Shown here piece after piece: positions 10,862-23,760 of a DNA stretch of 64,000 nucleotides. Where the stretch lies: positions 183,854 through 247,853 of the forward strand of contig CALYLW010000735.1 in the NCBI GenBank assembly GCA_944989445.1. The letters run 5' to 3'. The notes beneath the pieces are model-generated. The model had not been told where the DNA came from and did no database searches. It was given only the letters and a program-made list of their open reading frames with translations. How positions within the stretch are numbered: position 1 is the stretch's first letter; each line of letters starts with the position of its first letter. The DNA is from Ampullaceana balthica (taxonomy: Eukaryota; Mollusca; Gastropoda; Lymnaeidae). The translations under genes were made by a program, and so were the position numbers.

Positions 10862-12249
10862 TGTTGTTGTTACATTTTTATAAATAACCCATAGTCCCCA
10901 CCACATACCGATGAAGAACATAGTTTGGCAAAGTAAACTAGTTACCGAAAATATTCTCTGGCATGGCAGAACGAATCAGCTGTGTTACGTCACAAAATTT
11001 GAGAGCCTTGGAATTACCGCAACTTAACCAATATCGCGAAAATAATGAATCGTAACTTAACGGGATCTATACATGCGTTTTAAAATGTGATTAATCGAAA
11101 TTAATAGTTTATTTTTAAATAAAAAATCAGTACCAGCCCTAATGTAAATAAAAGTATTTAGTTACAGAACTTAAAATAAAAAAAACCTTTTCAACCTTTA
11201 GCAATAAATGCTATCTACATATGAAATAATATTATTTAGCACGATAAAAAAATTGTAATAATCTTCAAATAGATTTAATTTTCCTTAAATAAAATTGTCG
11301 TAGCGTTGAAATGATCTGATTGTGCCACAGAGAGCATAGTGTGTCTATAATATCAAAGGGAAGTTAATACACAAATGTGCGCAAATATCTTTAGACCTTG
11401 GTGGAGAGCATAGATACTGAGGTAAACAATATCACGAGCTCAATGTCTATTGACTTCTGTCAAACAAATGATTTTTTATACTTTTAAAATATATTTGGTT
11501 TCATACAGGAAATGTTGTCTATTTACTATAAACTCGATCATTAAATAGAAACGCTAAAGAATAAATAAAATAAAACTGGCAACACGCTTGTGTGGCAAAA
11601 CTGATGTTTGTTATAATAATAGATGTATCCAATACATTTTACTATACAAAAAATACTGCAGATGTTGAAAAATATTATTAATGTAAAAACCGAACAGCAA
11701 AACTGAATTGTAGAGAAATATCTTTTTAAAAAATCTTTGGAAATTTATCCTGTATATTTTAATAGCCTCTTAATGACGTGCACGTAAATAATATATTCTA
11801 AATAAACATTAACAATGTGGAATATTTATGACATAAAATTGTTTAAAAACAATATATAACGGGGGTCAAAGTTGCTTTTTCTGAAAAAAGTGAAACCATT
11901 AATTAAATTTAACAATGGACTAATTTTTATATTTTATCGTCCATTTTATAATAATCTATATCTATCATATCTTGGATAAAATGTCAATAGGCCAAACTTC
12001 ACCAAAAAGTAAAAAACAAAAAACCAACAAAAAAACAACTGAATATGTAAAATTATCTAAACATTTCTTTACTAATAGATTTTTTGTTAGAAAAAGAGGA
12101 AACGTCTGTAAAAAAAGTCTATAATAATAAATATTTCTATTTTAATGTATAGTGAAGTGAAGTGTATTTACCAGAACATTTTAGATACATACTGGATTGA
12201 GACTACATCGTCCTACATCAAACAATAATTGAAAAGAGGAATTTTGAAA
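10862..12249. other. AT-rich sequence left of the 30-bp array
   Basis: Apart from the short repeat at 10876-10952, shared with 8270-8345, I see no gene, RNA or transposon terminus. The 12.0-12.2 kb part is A-rich. Confidence 0.5.
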
Positions 12250-15200
12250 CAGCTGACACAATCACTCAGTACCAAACAACAGCTGACACAATCACTCAGT
12301 ACCAAACAACAGCTGACACAATCACTCAGTACCAAACAACAGCTGACACAATCACTCAGTACCAAACAACAGCTGACACAATCACTCAGTACCAAACAAC
12401 AGCTGACACAATCACTCAGTACCAAACAACAGCTGACACAATCACTCAGTACCAAACAACAGCTGACACAATCACTCAGTACCAAACAACAGCTGACACA
12501 ATCACTCAGTACCAAACAACAGCTGACACAATCACTCAGTACCAAACAACAGCTGACACAATCACTCAGTACCAAACAACAGCTGACACAATCACTCAGT
12601 ACCAAACAACAGCTGACACAATCACTCAGTACCAAACAACAGCTGACACAATCACTCAGTACCAAACAACAGCTGACACAATCACTCAGTACCAAACAAC
12701 AGCTGACACAATCACTCAGTACCAAACAACAGCTGACACAATCACTCAGTACCAAACAACAGCTGACACAATCACTCAGTACCAAACAACAGCTGACACA
12801 ATCCCTCAGTACCAAACAACAGCTGACACAATCACTCAGTACCAAACAACAGCTGACACAATCACTCAGTACCAAACAACAGCTGACACAATCACTCAGT
12901 ACCAAACAACAGCTGACACAATCACTCAGTACCAAACAACAGCTGACACAATCACTCAGTACCAAACAACAGCTGACACAATCACTCAGTACCAAACAAC
13001 AGCTGACACAATCACTCAGTACCAAACAACAGCTGACACAATCACTCAGTACCAAACAACAGCTGACACAATCACTCAGTACCAAACAACAGCTGACACA
13101 ATCACTCAGTACCAAACAACAGCTGACACAATCACTCAGTACCAAACAACAGCTGACACAATCACTCAGTACCAAACAACAGCTGACACAATCACTCAGT
13201 ACCAAACAACAGCTGACACAATCACTCAGTACCAAACAACAGCTGACACAATCACTCAGTACCAAACAACAGCTGACACAATCACTCAGTACCAAACAAC
13301 AGCTGACACAATCACTCAGTACCAAACAACAGCTGACACAATCACTCAGTACCAAACAACAGCTGACACAATCACTCAGTACCAAACAACAGCTGACACA
13401 ATCACTCAGTACCAAACAACAGCTGACACAATCACTCAGTACCAAACAACAGCTGACACAATCACTCAGTACCAAACAACAGCTGACACAATCACTCAGT
13501 ACCAAACAACAGCTGACACAATCACTCAGTACCAAACAACAGCTGACACAATCACTCAGTACCAAACAACAGCTGACACAATCACTCAGTACCAAACAAC
13601 AGCTGACACAATCACTCAGTACCAAACAACAGCTGACACAATCACTCAGTACCAAACAACAGCTGACACAATCACTCAGTACCAAACAACAGCTGACACA
13701 ATCACTCAGTACCAAACAACAGCTGACACAATCACTCAGTACCAAACAACAGCTGACACAATCACTCAGTACCAAACAACAGCTGACACAATCACTCAGT
13801 ACCAAACAACAGCTGACACAATCACTCAGTACCAAACAACAGCTGACACAATCACTCAGTACCAAACAACAGCTGACACAATCACTCAGTACCAAACAAC
13901 AGCTGACACAATCACTCAGTACCAAACAACAGCTGACACAATCACTCAGTACCAAACAACAGCTGACACAATCACTCAGTACCAAACAACAGCTGACACA
14001 ATCACTCAGTACCAAACAACAGCTGACACAATCACTCAGTACCAAACAACAGCTGACACAATCACTCAGTACCAAACAACAGCTGACACAATCACTCAGT
14101 ACCAAACAACAGCTGACACAATCACTCAGTACCAAACAACAGCTGACACAATCACTCAGTACCAAACAACAGCTGACACAATCACTCAGTACCAAACAAC
14201 AGCTGACACAATCACTCAGTACCAAACAACAGCTGACACAATCACTCAGTACCAAACAACAGCTGACACAATCACTCAGTACCAAACAACAGCTGACACA
14301 ATCACTCAGTACCAAACAACAGCTGACACAATCACTCAGTACCAAACAACAGCTGACACAATCACTCAGTACCAAACAACAGCTGACACAATCACTCAGT
14401 ACCAAACAACAGCTGACACAATCACTCAGTACCAAACAACAGCTGACACAATCACTCAGTACCAAACAACAGCTGACACAATCACTCAGTACCAAACAAC
14501 AGCTGACACAATCACTCAGTACCAAACAACAGCTGACACAATCACTCAGTACCAAACAACAGCTGACACAATCACTCAGTACCAAACAACAGCTGACACA
14601 ATCACTCAGTACCAAACAACAGCTGACACAATCACTCAGTACCAAACAACAGCTGACACAATCACTCAGTACCAAACAACAGCTGACACAATCACTCAGT
14701 ACCAAACAACAGCTGACACAATCACTCAGTACCAAACAACAGCTGACACAATCACTCAGTACCAAACAACAGCTGACACAATCACTCAGTACCAAACAAC
14801 AGCTGACACAATCACTCAGTACCAAACAACAGCTGACACAATCACTCAGTACCAAACAACAGCTGACACAATCACTCAGTACCAAACAACAGCTGACACA
14901 ATCACTCAGTACCAAACAACAGCTGACACAATCACTCAGTACCAAACAACAGCTGACACAATCACTCAGTACCAAACAACAGCTGACACAATCACTCAGT
15001 ACCAAACAACAGCTGACACAATCACTCAGTACCAAACAACAGCTGACACAATCACTCAGTACCAAACAACAGCTGACACAATCACTCAGTACCAAACAAC
15101 AGCTGACACAATCACTCAGTACCAAACAACAGCTGACACAATCACTCAGTACCAAACAACAGCTGACACAATCACTCAGTACCAAACAACAGCTGACACA

Positions 15201-15983
15201 ATCACTCAGTACCAAACAACAGCTGACACAATCACTCAGTACCAAACAACAGCTGACACAATCACTCAGTACCAAACAACAGCTGACACAATCACTCAGT
15301 ACCAAACAACAGCTGACACAATCACTCAGTACCAAACAACAGCTGACACAATCACTCAGTACCAAACAACAGCTGACACAATCACTCAGTACCAAACAAC
15401 AGCTGACACAATCACTCAGTACCAAACAACAGCTGACACAATCACTCAGTACCAAACAACAGCTGACACAATCACTCAGTACCAAACAACAGCTGACACA
15501 ATCACTCAGTACCAAACAACAGCTGACACAATCACTCAGTACCAAACAACAGCTGACACAATCACTCAGTACCAAACAACAGCTGACACAATCACTCAGT
15601 ACCAAACAACAGCTGACACAATCACTCAGTACCAAACAACAGCTGACACAATCACTCAGTACCAAACAACAGCTGACACAATCACTCAGTACCAAACAAC
15701 AGCTGACACAATCACTCAGTACCAAACAACAGCTGACACAATCACTCAGTACCAAACAACAGCTGACACAATCACTCAGTACCAAACAACAGCTGACACA
15801 ATCACTCAGTACCAAACAACAGCTGACACAATCACTCAGTACCAAACAACAGCTGACACAATCACTCAGTACCAAACAACAGCTGACACAATCACTCAGT
15901 ACCAAACAACAGCTGACACAATCACTCAGTACCAAACAACAGCTGACACAATCACTCAGTACCAAACAACAGCTGACACAATC
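12250..15983. repeat. 30-bp minisatellite (VNTR), 124 full copies
   Basis: The 30-bp unit starts CAGCTGACACAATCACTCAG and ends TACCAAACAA. It repeats 124 times plus a 14-base partial copy. I see a single substitution in the array: A to C at 12804, in about the 19th unit. The unit is a multiple of three and free of stops in one minus-strand and two plus-strand frames, so long ORFs arise automatically. The plus-strand frame has no ATG before the array. The minus-strand frame begins at an ATG inside the last degenerate unit. Strong strand asymmetry is present (10 C versus 3 G per unit). I regard it as a recently expanded or homogenised minisatellite, not a gene. Confidence 0.95.
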
Positions 15984-16775
15984 CATCAGCCGATGTAAGC
16001 AAGAAAGATCAATTTCTTCAAACGTAGATTTATCTGGAGAAGTAAGAAAACACGTGTTTTTTCCTTCTGACTGAACTGTAAATCTGTCAATAAAATTATC
16101 CTCCGTAGGTGCTACAATTATCGAAAATTCATTGAATATTTCTTCATGACTTGAAGGATTTTGTGTGCAATTTGTATATCATTTTATAGATGCATTTTTA
16201 GATTAGGAAAATATTTCAGCTGTCCACATGCATTAATCTGTTTTTTCTTTTAAAATGTTTTTATATTGCAAAACATCCTTTCTGCCGTTTTTCTCAAGCC
16301 TTGCAGTTGATTGTTCAGTACACTTAAATGTATAATTTCCATATGCTCCTTTTCGGCTTTATTTGGGCTGATTGTTGCTGCGCGCATGTTTATAAACTTG
16401 TTTCCCTACCAAGCTTTCGTGTTTTCTATATTATCAAATTGCATGTTATGTCATTTTAGTTGTACAATCCGTTTAAGGTATTTAAGAATATTAAATTTGA
16501 GTTATTCATAGGTTACCTTAAAATTCTTAGATATAAAAACTGGAATCTATTTAACAATGCTAGTATTAAAACTAACTGGCAGTCTACTATAAATTTGATT
16601 TCATTTAGCAAATATTAGCTGTTTTAACGTTTGCGTAATCTTTGCCCTGTAACAATTGATATTATTGGCCGAAACAATTGAAACGTAATAAATTAGGTCA
16701 ACAATAAAGAATACAATAGCCCAAGTCACAGTTGGAAGGATCCGTAGCGCTATGACGTCCTTTTTGAGCTTATAT
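15984..16775. other. AT-rich sequence right of the 30-bp array
   Basis: No recognised gene, RNA or repeat is present. The first ~90 bases extend the plus-strand frame out of the array to a stop at about 16074, with no similarity I recognise. Confidence 0.45.
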
Positions 16776-17077
16776 TTAAGTATATATACAAGGCGCGCAT
16801 CATTAGGTGTGCAAAATTCTAAAAATTCTAAAAGATTCTAAAAAATATAGTATATGACGTCATAGTGTAGCTTATATTTTAATTTTGGAAAAGAGAGCGA
16901 TGTAAAAAGAGGATTTGAGGATTTATAATTATAAAATACTTTGTGTACATTTGAGGAAGTTTAATATTTCGTATTTATCAAACAAGGATAAGTTACTTGG
17001 GTTTTTACCAAAAAAAAAGTGGGCACCGTAGGCACCCTACAGCCTAAGTGGGTGCCGTTGGTGCCCTAAACCCCTAG
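16776..17077 (+). mobile_element. Helitron-family 3' portion (GGCACC-rich, ends CTAG)
   Basis: It shares with the Helitron at 40303 a run of blocks in the same order: a gtgtgcaaa block, ATGACGTCAT, a ttttggaaaagag..cgatgtaaaaag block, aaaatactttgtgtacattt and tttaatatttcgtatt. Next comes a gtgggcaccgtaggcaccct palindromic block, which corresponds to ggcgccgtaggcgcc in other copies. The sequence closes with ccctaaacccCTAG followed by T, as expected for a Helitron 3' boundary, though the terminal hairpin is not clear. The 5' end was not identified. Confidence 0.55.
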
Positions 17078-17138
17078 TGCTAAATAAAATACTGTTATTA
17101 AAATCTTTTTCTTAAAAAGGTACGCTTTTTATTTACAT

Positions 17139-18015
17139 ATAGAAATCCGGCCAGCAGTGCAGTTGTATTTAAAAGCTGCGTAATGGACTTCTTGAAAACG
17201 ATGACTGGAGTCCACCAGGGCTGCATTCTCTCACCTGTCCTATTCAATATCTTCCTTGAAAAAATCATGCAAGAAACATTCAGTGATCACCACACATCCA
17301 TCTCTATAGGTGAAAGACCCTTATGCAACCTAAAATTTGATGATGAAATATATCTTTTTGCTGGGAGCAGTAAAGAACTACAGGAGCTCAGTGACAAACT
17401 TGCAGACATATCATGTGCATATGAAATGGAAATAAGCTCAGAGAAGAGCAAGATATTGGTTAATACTTCAGCTGCCAGTTTGTGCAAATTCGTAACTAAC
17501 CAAAAGCAGGCTGGAGGAGGTACATAATTCTAAATATCTAGGAGCCATTTTATCCAGAGATGGTATATGTGAAGCAGAAATTCGAGCATGATTTGGGTCG
17601 GCAATGGCTGCAATGACGAGGTTAACCAAAATTTGGAACAGCAAAAACATTAGCATGTCAACAAAGCTCATGCTTTATACATCTCTCGTCAAAACCATTG
17701 TCCTTTATGGACTTGAGACATGGACACTACTGGCAACCACTGAAAGCTGCAGGCATTTGAAACAAATTCATGATGAAAATTCTCGAGATATCTTATTTAG
17801 AACACAATACCAATGAATATGTCTGGGACTGAATAAACTCTATTGCGGGTCGTCAAGAAACCATTATAACAACAAATAAGAGATCTAAGTAGGTATGGTT
17901 CGGTCACGTGCTGTGACATGATACCCTGACATAAATCATCCTTCAAGGCAATGTAGAAGGGGGCTTGTTGACAAAATAAAGGAACGGACAGGGATGAGAT
18001 TGAACGAAATTGTAA
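17139..18015 (+). pseudogene. RTE-like LINE reverse transcriptase fragment, broken
   Basis: The plus strand reads into an RT domain with TGVHQGCILSPVLFN near 17203-17247. The catalytic block appears as FDDE where FADD is expected, so the active site is altered. Downstream come SSEKSKI (in the RT domain tail), YLGAILSRDG after a frameshift near 17520, and IVLYGLETW near 17697. A block near 17800-18015 is broken by stops but still shows RQE..ITT, WFGHV and RLNEIV motifs. Endonuclease and early RT are missing. It is a different RTE-like subfamily from the copy at 8775-9835. Its 3' end is joined directly to a family-2 element end. Confidence 0.85.
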
Positions 18016-18240
18016 GGGTGCGCATTATATTGAACAACCTTTCTGTCGCGCAATTAGGTGCGTATTTTATTGACAACACTTTTTATAAACATATTCCTGA
18101 TCGGTGCGCATTATATTAAACATGTTTTACGACACAACTACAAATTTGTATTTTTGGATGGTTTTGCGCTGCGTATTATAATGAACATTCTTTAGTTACG
18201 TTTCATACATAAATGATTTATAGTGAAAAACTTGGTTTTA
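18016..18240 (+). mobile_element. Family-2 HINE-like element, truncated terminal half
   Basis: It matches the reverse complement of the first ~230 bp of the family-2 units. Shared blocks are ggtgcgcattatattgaaca, ctgtcgcgcaat, ggtgcgtattttattgacaa, gatcggtgcgcattatatt and the terminal aaatgatttatagt.aaaaac linker. The other half is missing, and the junction with the LINE fragment is immediate. Confidence 0.75.
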
Positions 18241-18554
18241 TTATCTACCTGAATATATATTTGTTAATTCATTTAACCTTGAAACACCAGAGGTATAGAA
18301 GGAGAAACAGCAAAGTTTTACTTATGCATAAGGCAATTAATTACCAATTTAGAAATACAACACAAATTGTTATAAGATGAAATCAAATGAAAATGCAAGA
18401 ATAACTATCAACGCGTAGGATGCCATAACCTTCAGTATAGAGTGACCGTACGATAGGGGTAAGGAATTAAAGTGTTTGAACCGTTTTAAGAGCAACAAAT
18501 ATAACCATGCGTGTATTATTGTGTTTCAAATAATTAAAGTCGTACTTGATTAAG
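18241..18554. other. AT-rich spacer
   Basis: No feature is recognised. Confidence 0.4.
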
Positions 18555-18680
18555 TTAACTTTCAATGAAAAATTAGAACACGCTGATTCTATTTGTAATT
18601 ATATAGACTCTAACTTTCCATGAAAAAAAATCAACACGCTGATTCTATTTGTAATTGTATAGACTCTAACTTTTAATCAT
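18555..18680. repeat. 56-bp tandem duplication
   Basis: Two copies of a taactttc.atgaaaaa.. block followed by acacgctgattctatttgta are spaced 56 bp apart, with the start of a third copy. They are almost identical. Confidence 0.8.
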
Positions 18681-19225
18681 GAATTGTTGAAATAATGCTA
18701 GATTTAATATTTTAACAACAAAACGACGAGAGTTTCATTTTCAAATAAAAGTTCATGATCCTTTCATTCACAATAAAATATTTTACAATTATAATGTATG
18801 TTAAATAAAAAAAAACAAAGCCTGTTTCTACTTTAGAAACGAATTTCACTTCTCTGGCAGAACTAAGCATCAATGGAAAGTATAAATAGTTATTCATCTA
18901 TTTTGTTTTTACTATATATCTAGCCATATATAGGGAACTTACAGAAATTAATGTTTTATTTAGAACCGCTTTTGATAGTATCACCCCGTGCTGTCCGCAC
19001 CTCTTGCGCCCTTGCCCTTTTAGTGAAACATAGGTCTTGTTAACTATGTCAAGATTTATTTTCAGAACGACATTAGTAAAATTTTAATGCATTAATTTTA
19101 ATAACATAACTAAGTGTCGTTAAAATCTTGACTAAAATGTTTACAATATATTTACAGCACCAGGAGATGTTGATTTTATTATAATATTCTAGATCTTAAG
19201 TTACCTAGCAATAACCAGTAATATA

Positions 19226-21702
19226 AGTTGAACTAAGGTTTAACAATTCGTTCACATTGTATCCCTTATTATAGGGAGAGAGGTAAAGTGGCATGCCACT
19301 TTAATAAAATAGATAGGCTTTCCTATATTTTGACAGACAATGTCTGTGTGTAAATTGTTACGCAAGCACATGTATGAAGTTACATTTTTACATTTCACAG
19401 TTTTCTATAATTTGATATTAAAACAATTTAATGATACAATTGGTTCATCGAAATTGATCTGTACATATATTATTTTAGTTACATTCAAAACAAGATTTAA
19501 GAAACACAAAAACTTAAAAGTTAGTCTCATTGAATTGTAAGCTCACAGATATTTCATTTGTAAAAATAGTTATATCGAATCAATGATAGACCGAGCTTGT
19601 TTTTATGTCATACGTTTTTATGTCATACGTCAGTAATGGTTGTTTGTGGTGCGAAGTTTACAGGAAATCCAATTTTAATGCATATCTTATAAATATTGTG
19701 CCAAAGCGCGTCTGTGTTATCACGCTATCAAAATTAAAACAAGTAATAAAAACTCGAAATAGTATTTAAACGCATTTTCAACAAAGAATTTCCGATTGTC
19801 TTTTTTAAGGTAAATCATTCTAGATTACATGAAAAGTCATTTCAAATCATCAATTCTGAAAGTAAATTTAAAAAATGACGTCATATCCCTTCACGCTACA
19901 TAACACACAGAATGTGTCAATATAATGCGCACCACGCAACAATCTAACAGCATTCACAAAGCGGAAAACCCCATTAACTATCATTCTAGATTAGATTAAA
20001 ACTCATTTAAAATTAATAATTATGAAAGAAAACAAAACAATTGCTATCTACAAATTGCTGCTAAAATGACTGCAGGCGAATGACAAGAGATTTTTCAAAA
20101 ATTCCCTCTTCAATATATTTCTAAATATTATTAGCTATCGTTTGGAGTTTGTTTCAACCCGATAGTTTGTTTATGGGTGGCGAGACATTGACAAAATAAT
20201 GATATTTTAGTGATTTTATTAGTTTTTTTCAGGAAATCAAGTAAATCTTTTCGGTATTTTTATTTTTGGCCCTTGCACATCCGTGACATCTCCTTAACAT
20301 ATTTGCAAATGATCTGAACACTCTATCTGGTATGGTTCATGAGCAGTTTCAAGATCAATCGGTACAGCCATTTCAAATATATAAACGCACTTTTTTCTAA
20401 CACAAAAGAGGGTGTTGAAACATATCATGGAAAAAGTAACACACTTTCCTAATACGAAGAACTTGTTAAGGAAATACCAAGGCATCTTATTATAAACTCT
20501 TTTTAGCAATCATATTTTTACATTTTTTTTACATTTCGGTTAGTAGGTTCTACTGAGATAATGGTTAAATCAAAATTATTACTTTTTGATATATTGATCA
20601 ATAAGATCCAATTAATAGCAATTAATAATTGTGCTCTATTAAAACAAACATTTTATGTTTTATTCCCTAAAAATTACTCTATTTTATATTAATTGCAAAA
20701 CAAATTAAAAACAATACATTAAGCAGTTGTAAAAACATGTTTTATATTCTAAGATCAGATAATTTGTGAATTATTTTCCTCAAAGTTATCAAATAAATGT
20801 GAGTTATTTCCTTATTCAAATCAATAAAACCAAACTTATAATAAGGAAATAATTTGCAACATTCATTAATTTATGTAAATATTTGGATAACGGGACATTC
20901 AATCTGAGAATACACTATGACTTATTTAACTGTCCAGAAGCAGTTCAATAATGTTCAGTTATTATGTATCAGTGTATAAATTGTCCCAGTCCATGTGACG
21001 TAACGATTTCAGTAAACAACAGTCCAGGTAGTGTCAAGTGAACAGAAAGCCACCTACACAATGCCAAGAGATTTGTATCCACATCCAGAACACAATTTTA
21101 CATTTTATTATTCAGATAGTGGAGTATCAGCACAGTCCTTTAGCTGCCTACTGAAAATTATAGGCAAATATACATCTTTAAAAATACCGTTTTCTTCTTT
21201 GTGAGGAAAGATTAATAGGGCACATAAATTTAGAAAGTTGGGCCTGATTATTTGAAAAAAGTTAAATGAGGTATATAAAATCTTTAAAATACAAAGGTGC
21301 ATTACGGTGCAGCACCGAACAGCATCAAATTGAAATGAGAAAATATAAGCATTTACTTAATATAAAGCCAGGAGAACAATAAAGACATTAAATTTTCGTA
21401 TGGCTACCATACTTTTTTTTACTAATATTACATTCTGTCATCCGCTTAAAAAATGTATAATTTTAATTTAACCACTCGCAATTCTTTAATAATAAAACTT
21501 TATTAATTAAGCATTAAACATCCAAATAACAACTATATCATTTATGTTGAAGTTAAAAAAAACAAAAAAAAAGGAAATTTTAACAGTTTATAAGCAGGAC
21601 GATCAACATTGATATAAAGATTGAGATAATAAACAAGTTTCCTATAAAAGTCTTTGGATATTTTTACCGTCTTCCATTGCTCATCGTTAAATAAAACTTA
21701 AT
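19226..21702. repeat. Segmental tandem duplication, copy 1
   Basis: This stretch aligns in order with 21940-25985. Shared landmarks are taaggtttaacaattc and a gtggcat.ccact block at the start, attctagatta, tgctatctacaaattgctgc, ggagtttgtttcaacccgat, ctctatctggtatggttca, ccatgtgacgtaa, tcagcacagtcctttagctg, atagggcacataaatt and caagtttcctata...taccgtctt. Divergence is considerable, so the duplication is old. Copy 1 has its own internal duplication (the attctagatta block at 19828 and 19986) with a family-2-like tcaatataatgcgcaccacg between. No conserved long reading frame was found. Confidence 0.8.
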
Positions 21703-21856
21703 TTTTATTATCGGTACCAAGCTGCCTGCTAAGTATCAGCTCGCTAGCTTACGAGCAAGTGGTGTAAAAATCGATAAAAAGTTATGGCGACAAGCAAGGG
21801 TGGGCGGCTGCAAGGGCGGGCGGCCGCAGACACCACGAGTTAATATAAAGGATTTT
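21703..21856 (-). mobile_element. Family-2 element, truncated microsatellite-side end
   Basis: It matches the last ~150 bp of family-2 units: tcggtaccaa.ctgcctgc, agctcgctagcttacgagca, tggcgacaagcaaggg, GC-rich simple repeats, then cagacaccacgagttaatat and aaaggattt. It lies exactly between the two segmental duplication copies. Confidence 0.8.
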
Positions 21857-23078
21857 TAAAAAAGGAAAGAGTAATTATATTATTGTACATCCTATATTAT
21901 TTTAGTCATAAGCAGAGATACACGTTTTCATTATTGTATTAAGGTTTAACAATTCATTTACATGGTATCCCTTGTTTAAGGGATCGAGGTGAAGTGGCAT
22001 ACCACTTGCGTTAAATAGAATGGCTTCCTGGCGGGTTACCTATCAGTAATATCATACCCTCTTCAATTGTTAGAAAAGTGATTATATTAAATTAAATACA
22101 TACATTTCATAGTCTTAATAACTTGATAGGAATACAATTAAATAATACAAATTGGTTGTTTTAAATTTTAGGTCTACAAAAATTAATTTTAAGTTACTGT
22201 CAAAGGCACATTTAAGCAACACAAATAATAATAATTAGTTTCATTGAATTTGAAATCATAAGTTTACAAACGTTTCTCTTTTTATTTAAAATAAAAATAA
22301 ATTCAATCATAAATCTACACAGCCGCTGTGAATGAAATATTATTTTTATATAATATGTCAGAAATGTTTCTTTGTGGTTCAGCGCTTGCGGGAATTCCAA
22401 TTTCAATGCACATCTAATATGTTAATACAATGCTCTTTAATATAAAGGGCTGTTCCTGTTATTTGGAAACCTGAAAGTTGTGTTATTTTTCAGCCATGTC
22501 ATTGGAAAACAAGTAATATAAACTCGAAAGAGTATTAAAATGCGATTTCCAAAAAAGACTTTCCGACTTTTTTTTATTCAAGGGAAATCATTCTAGATTA
22601 CTTTAAAAGTAATTAAATAATCAGTAATTCTGAAACTAAAAGAAACGATTGCTATCTACAAATTGCTGCTAAATTGACAGGGGTCGAATGAAAATATTTT
22701 TTTTTCCAAAATGTCAACTCCAACATTGGTCTAAATATTATTCGCTGTCGTTTGGCGTTTGTTTCAACCCGATAGATGTTATGGTTGGCGAGAAATTGAA
22801 AAAATACCGATATTTTCGGATTTTTTTGATTTTCCAGGAAATCCAGTAAAATTTTTCTGTATCTTTTTGGCCGTTGCACATCCTTGGGACCTCCTTAGCA
22901 TATTTGCAAAGACCCAAACCCTCTATCTGGTATGGTTCAGGAGGAATTTCATGTGTAAGTTCGAACAGTGCACATACATTTCAAATGTATAAACACAATT
23001 CCCAATGGAAATTTCGTAAACAATTGTATTATATTTCTAAAATGTAAATATCATGTATAACGAAATCAAATTAACGAT

Positions 23079-23234
23079 GTAGGTGGTCAGTGTGGAAAGC
23101 CTGGATGTGGGGAAGAGGTAGGTGATCAGTGATAGATGCCTGGATGTGGGGAAGAGGTAGTTGATCAGTGATGGATGCCTGGATGTGGGGAAGACGTAGG
23201 TGGACAATGATGGATGCCTGTAGCGGATTTGTTA
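23079..23234. repeat. 39-bp minisatellite, four copies
   Basis: Units start at 23079, 23118, 23157 and 23196 with gtaggtg.tcagtg followed by tgcctggatgtggggaaga. Only a few substitutions separate them. It lies inside segmental duplication copy 2 and is absent from copy 1. Confidence 0.85.
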
Positions 23235-23560
23235 TTTAGGGACATCTAGGTCCGCCCTCAGCCACCGATATCAAACCAGCGTCGTCAAATCCTCGGCTTG
23301 TTAATGTTAACACGAGGTACAACCCTGGACGATTGAAGTATTCAATAACACTTTATTTATTTCACACAACTTTAATTATCCCATCTTGACATATCCGAAC
23401 ACATAATTGAACATATAGTTTACACATTTCCAAATACTTTCACATGTTTCAAAACCATGCACGATCCAGTCAGTCCTCTCAATTCATATTCAGCTCAGCT
23501 CTCTTGTGTTACCCCACATACCACTATATAGCCCGTCACTTCATGAATTTTTGTAAAAAA
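23219..23560 (-). mobile_element. Possible solo or truncated LTR
   Basis: On the minus strand the block has a TATA-like GGGCTATATAG (23523-23533), an AATAAATAAAG polyadenylation signal (23351-23361) about 170 bp downstream, and an end in CCGCTACA. The plus-strand TGTAGCGG/CCGCTACA form is typical of Gypsy LTR termini. The U3 start is lost where a family-1 relic begins. No second LTR or pol gene is visible, so this is tentative. Confidence 0.4.
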
Positions 23561-23564
23561 TAAT

Positions 23565-23760
23565 AACTAACAGTAAAAACACGTTTTATTACTATAAATC
23601 CCTTATATATGAGAATCGATGGTACTATGTTGTCAGGGTGCAAGTTGCTGCCGCTAAGACATATATGGTGCGTTGATATGAAATTCTACTTATTAAAGAT
23701 TTTACTTGTTTTCATATAAGGATACAAAAATTCAACTAAATAAATTTTAAATATGATTAA
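23565..23760 (-). mobile_element. Degenerate family-1 element relic
   Basis: It contains the family-1 linker and terminus (gttttattactataaatccc, then ttatatatgaga) and, further on, catataaggatacaaaaatt, which corresponds to the conserved catataaggataaactaaa block. The core is rearranged and the second terminus is absent. Confidence 0.5.

Noticed and set aside
12229..16074. A 1281-codon plus-strand protein and a 1257-codon antisense protein
   Set aside because: Both follow from a stop-free 30-bp unit repeated 124 times. The plus frame has no ATG start, and the antisense frame starts inside a degenerate repeat. No non-repeat domain exists.
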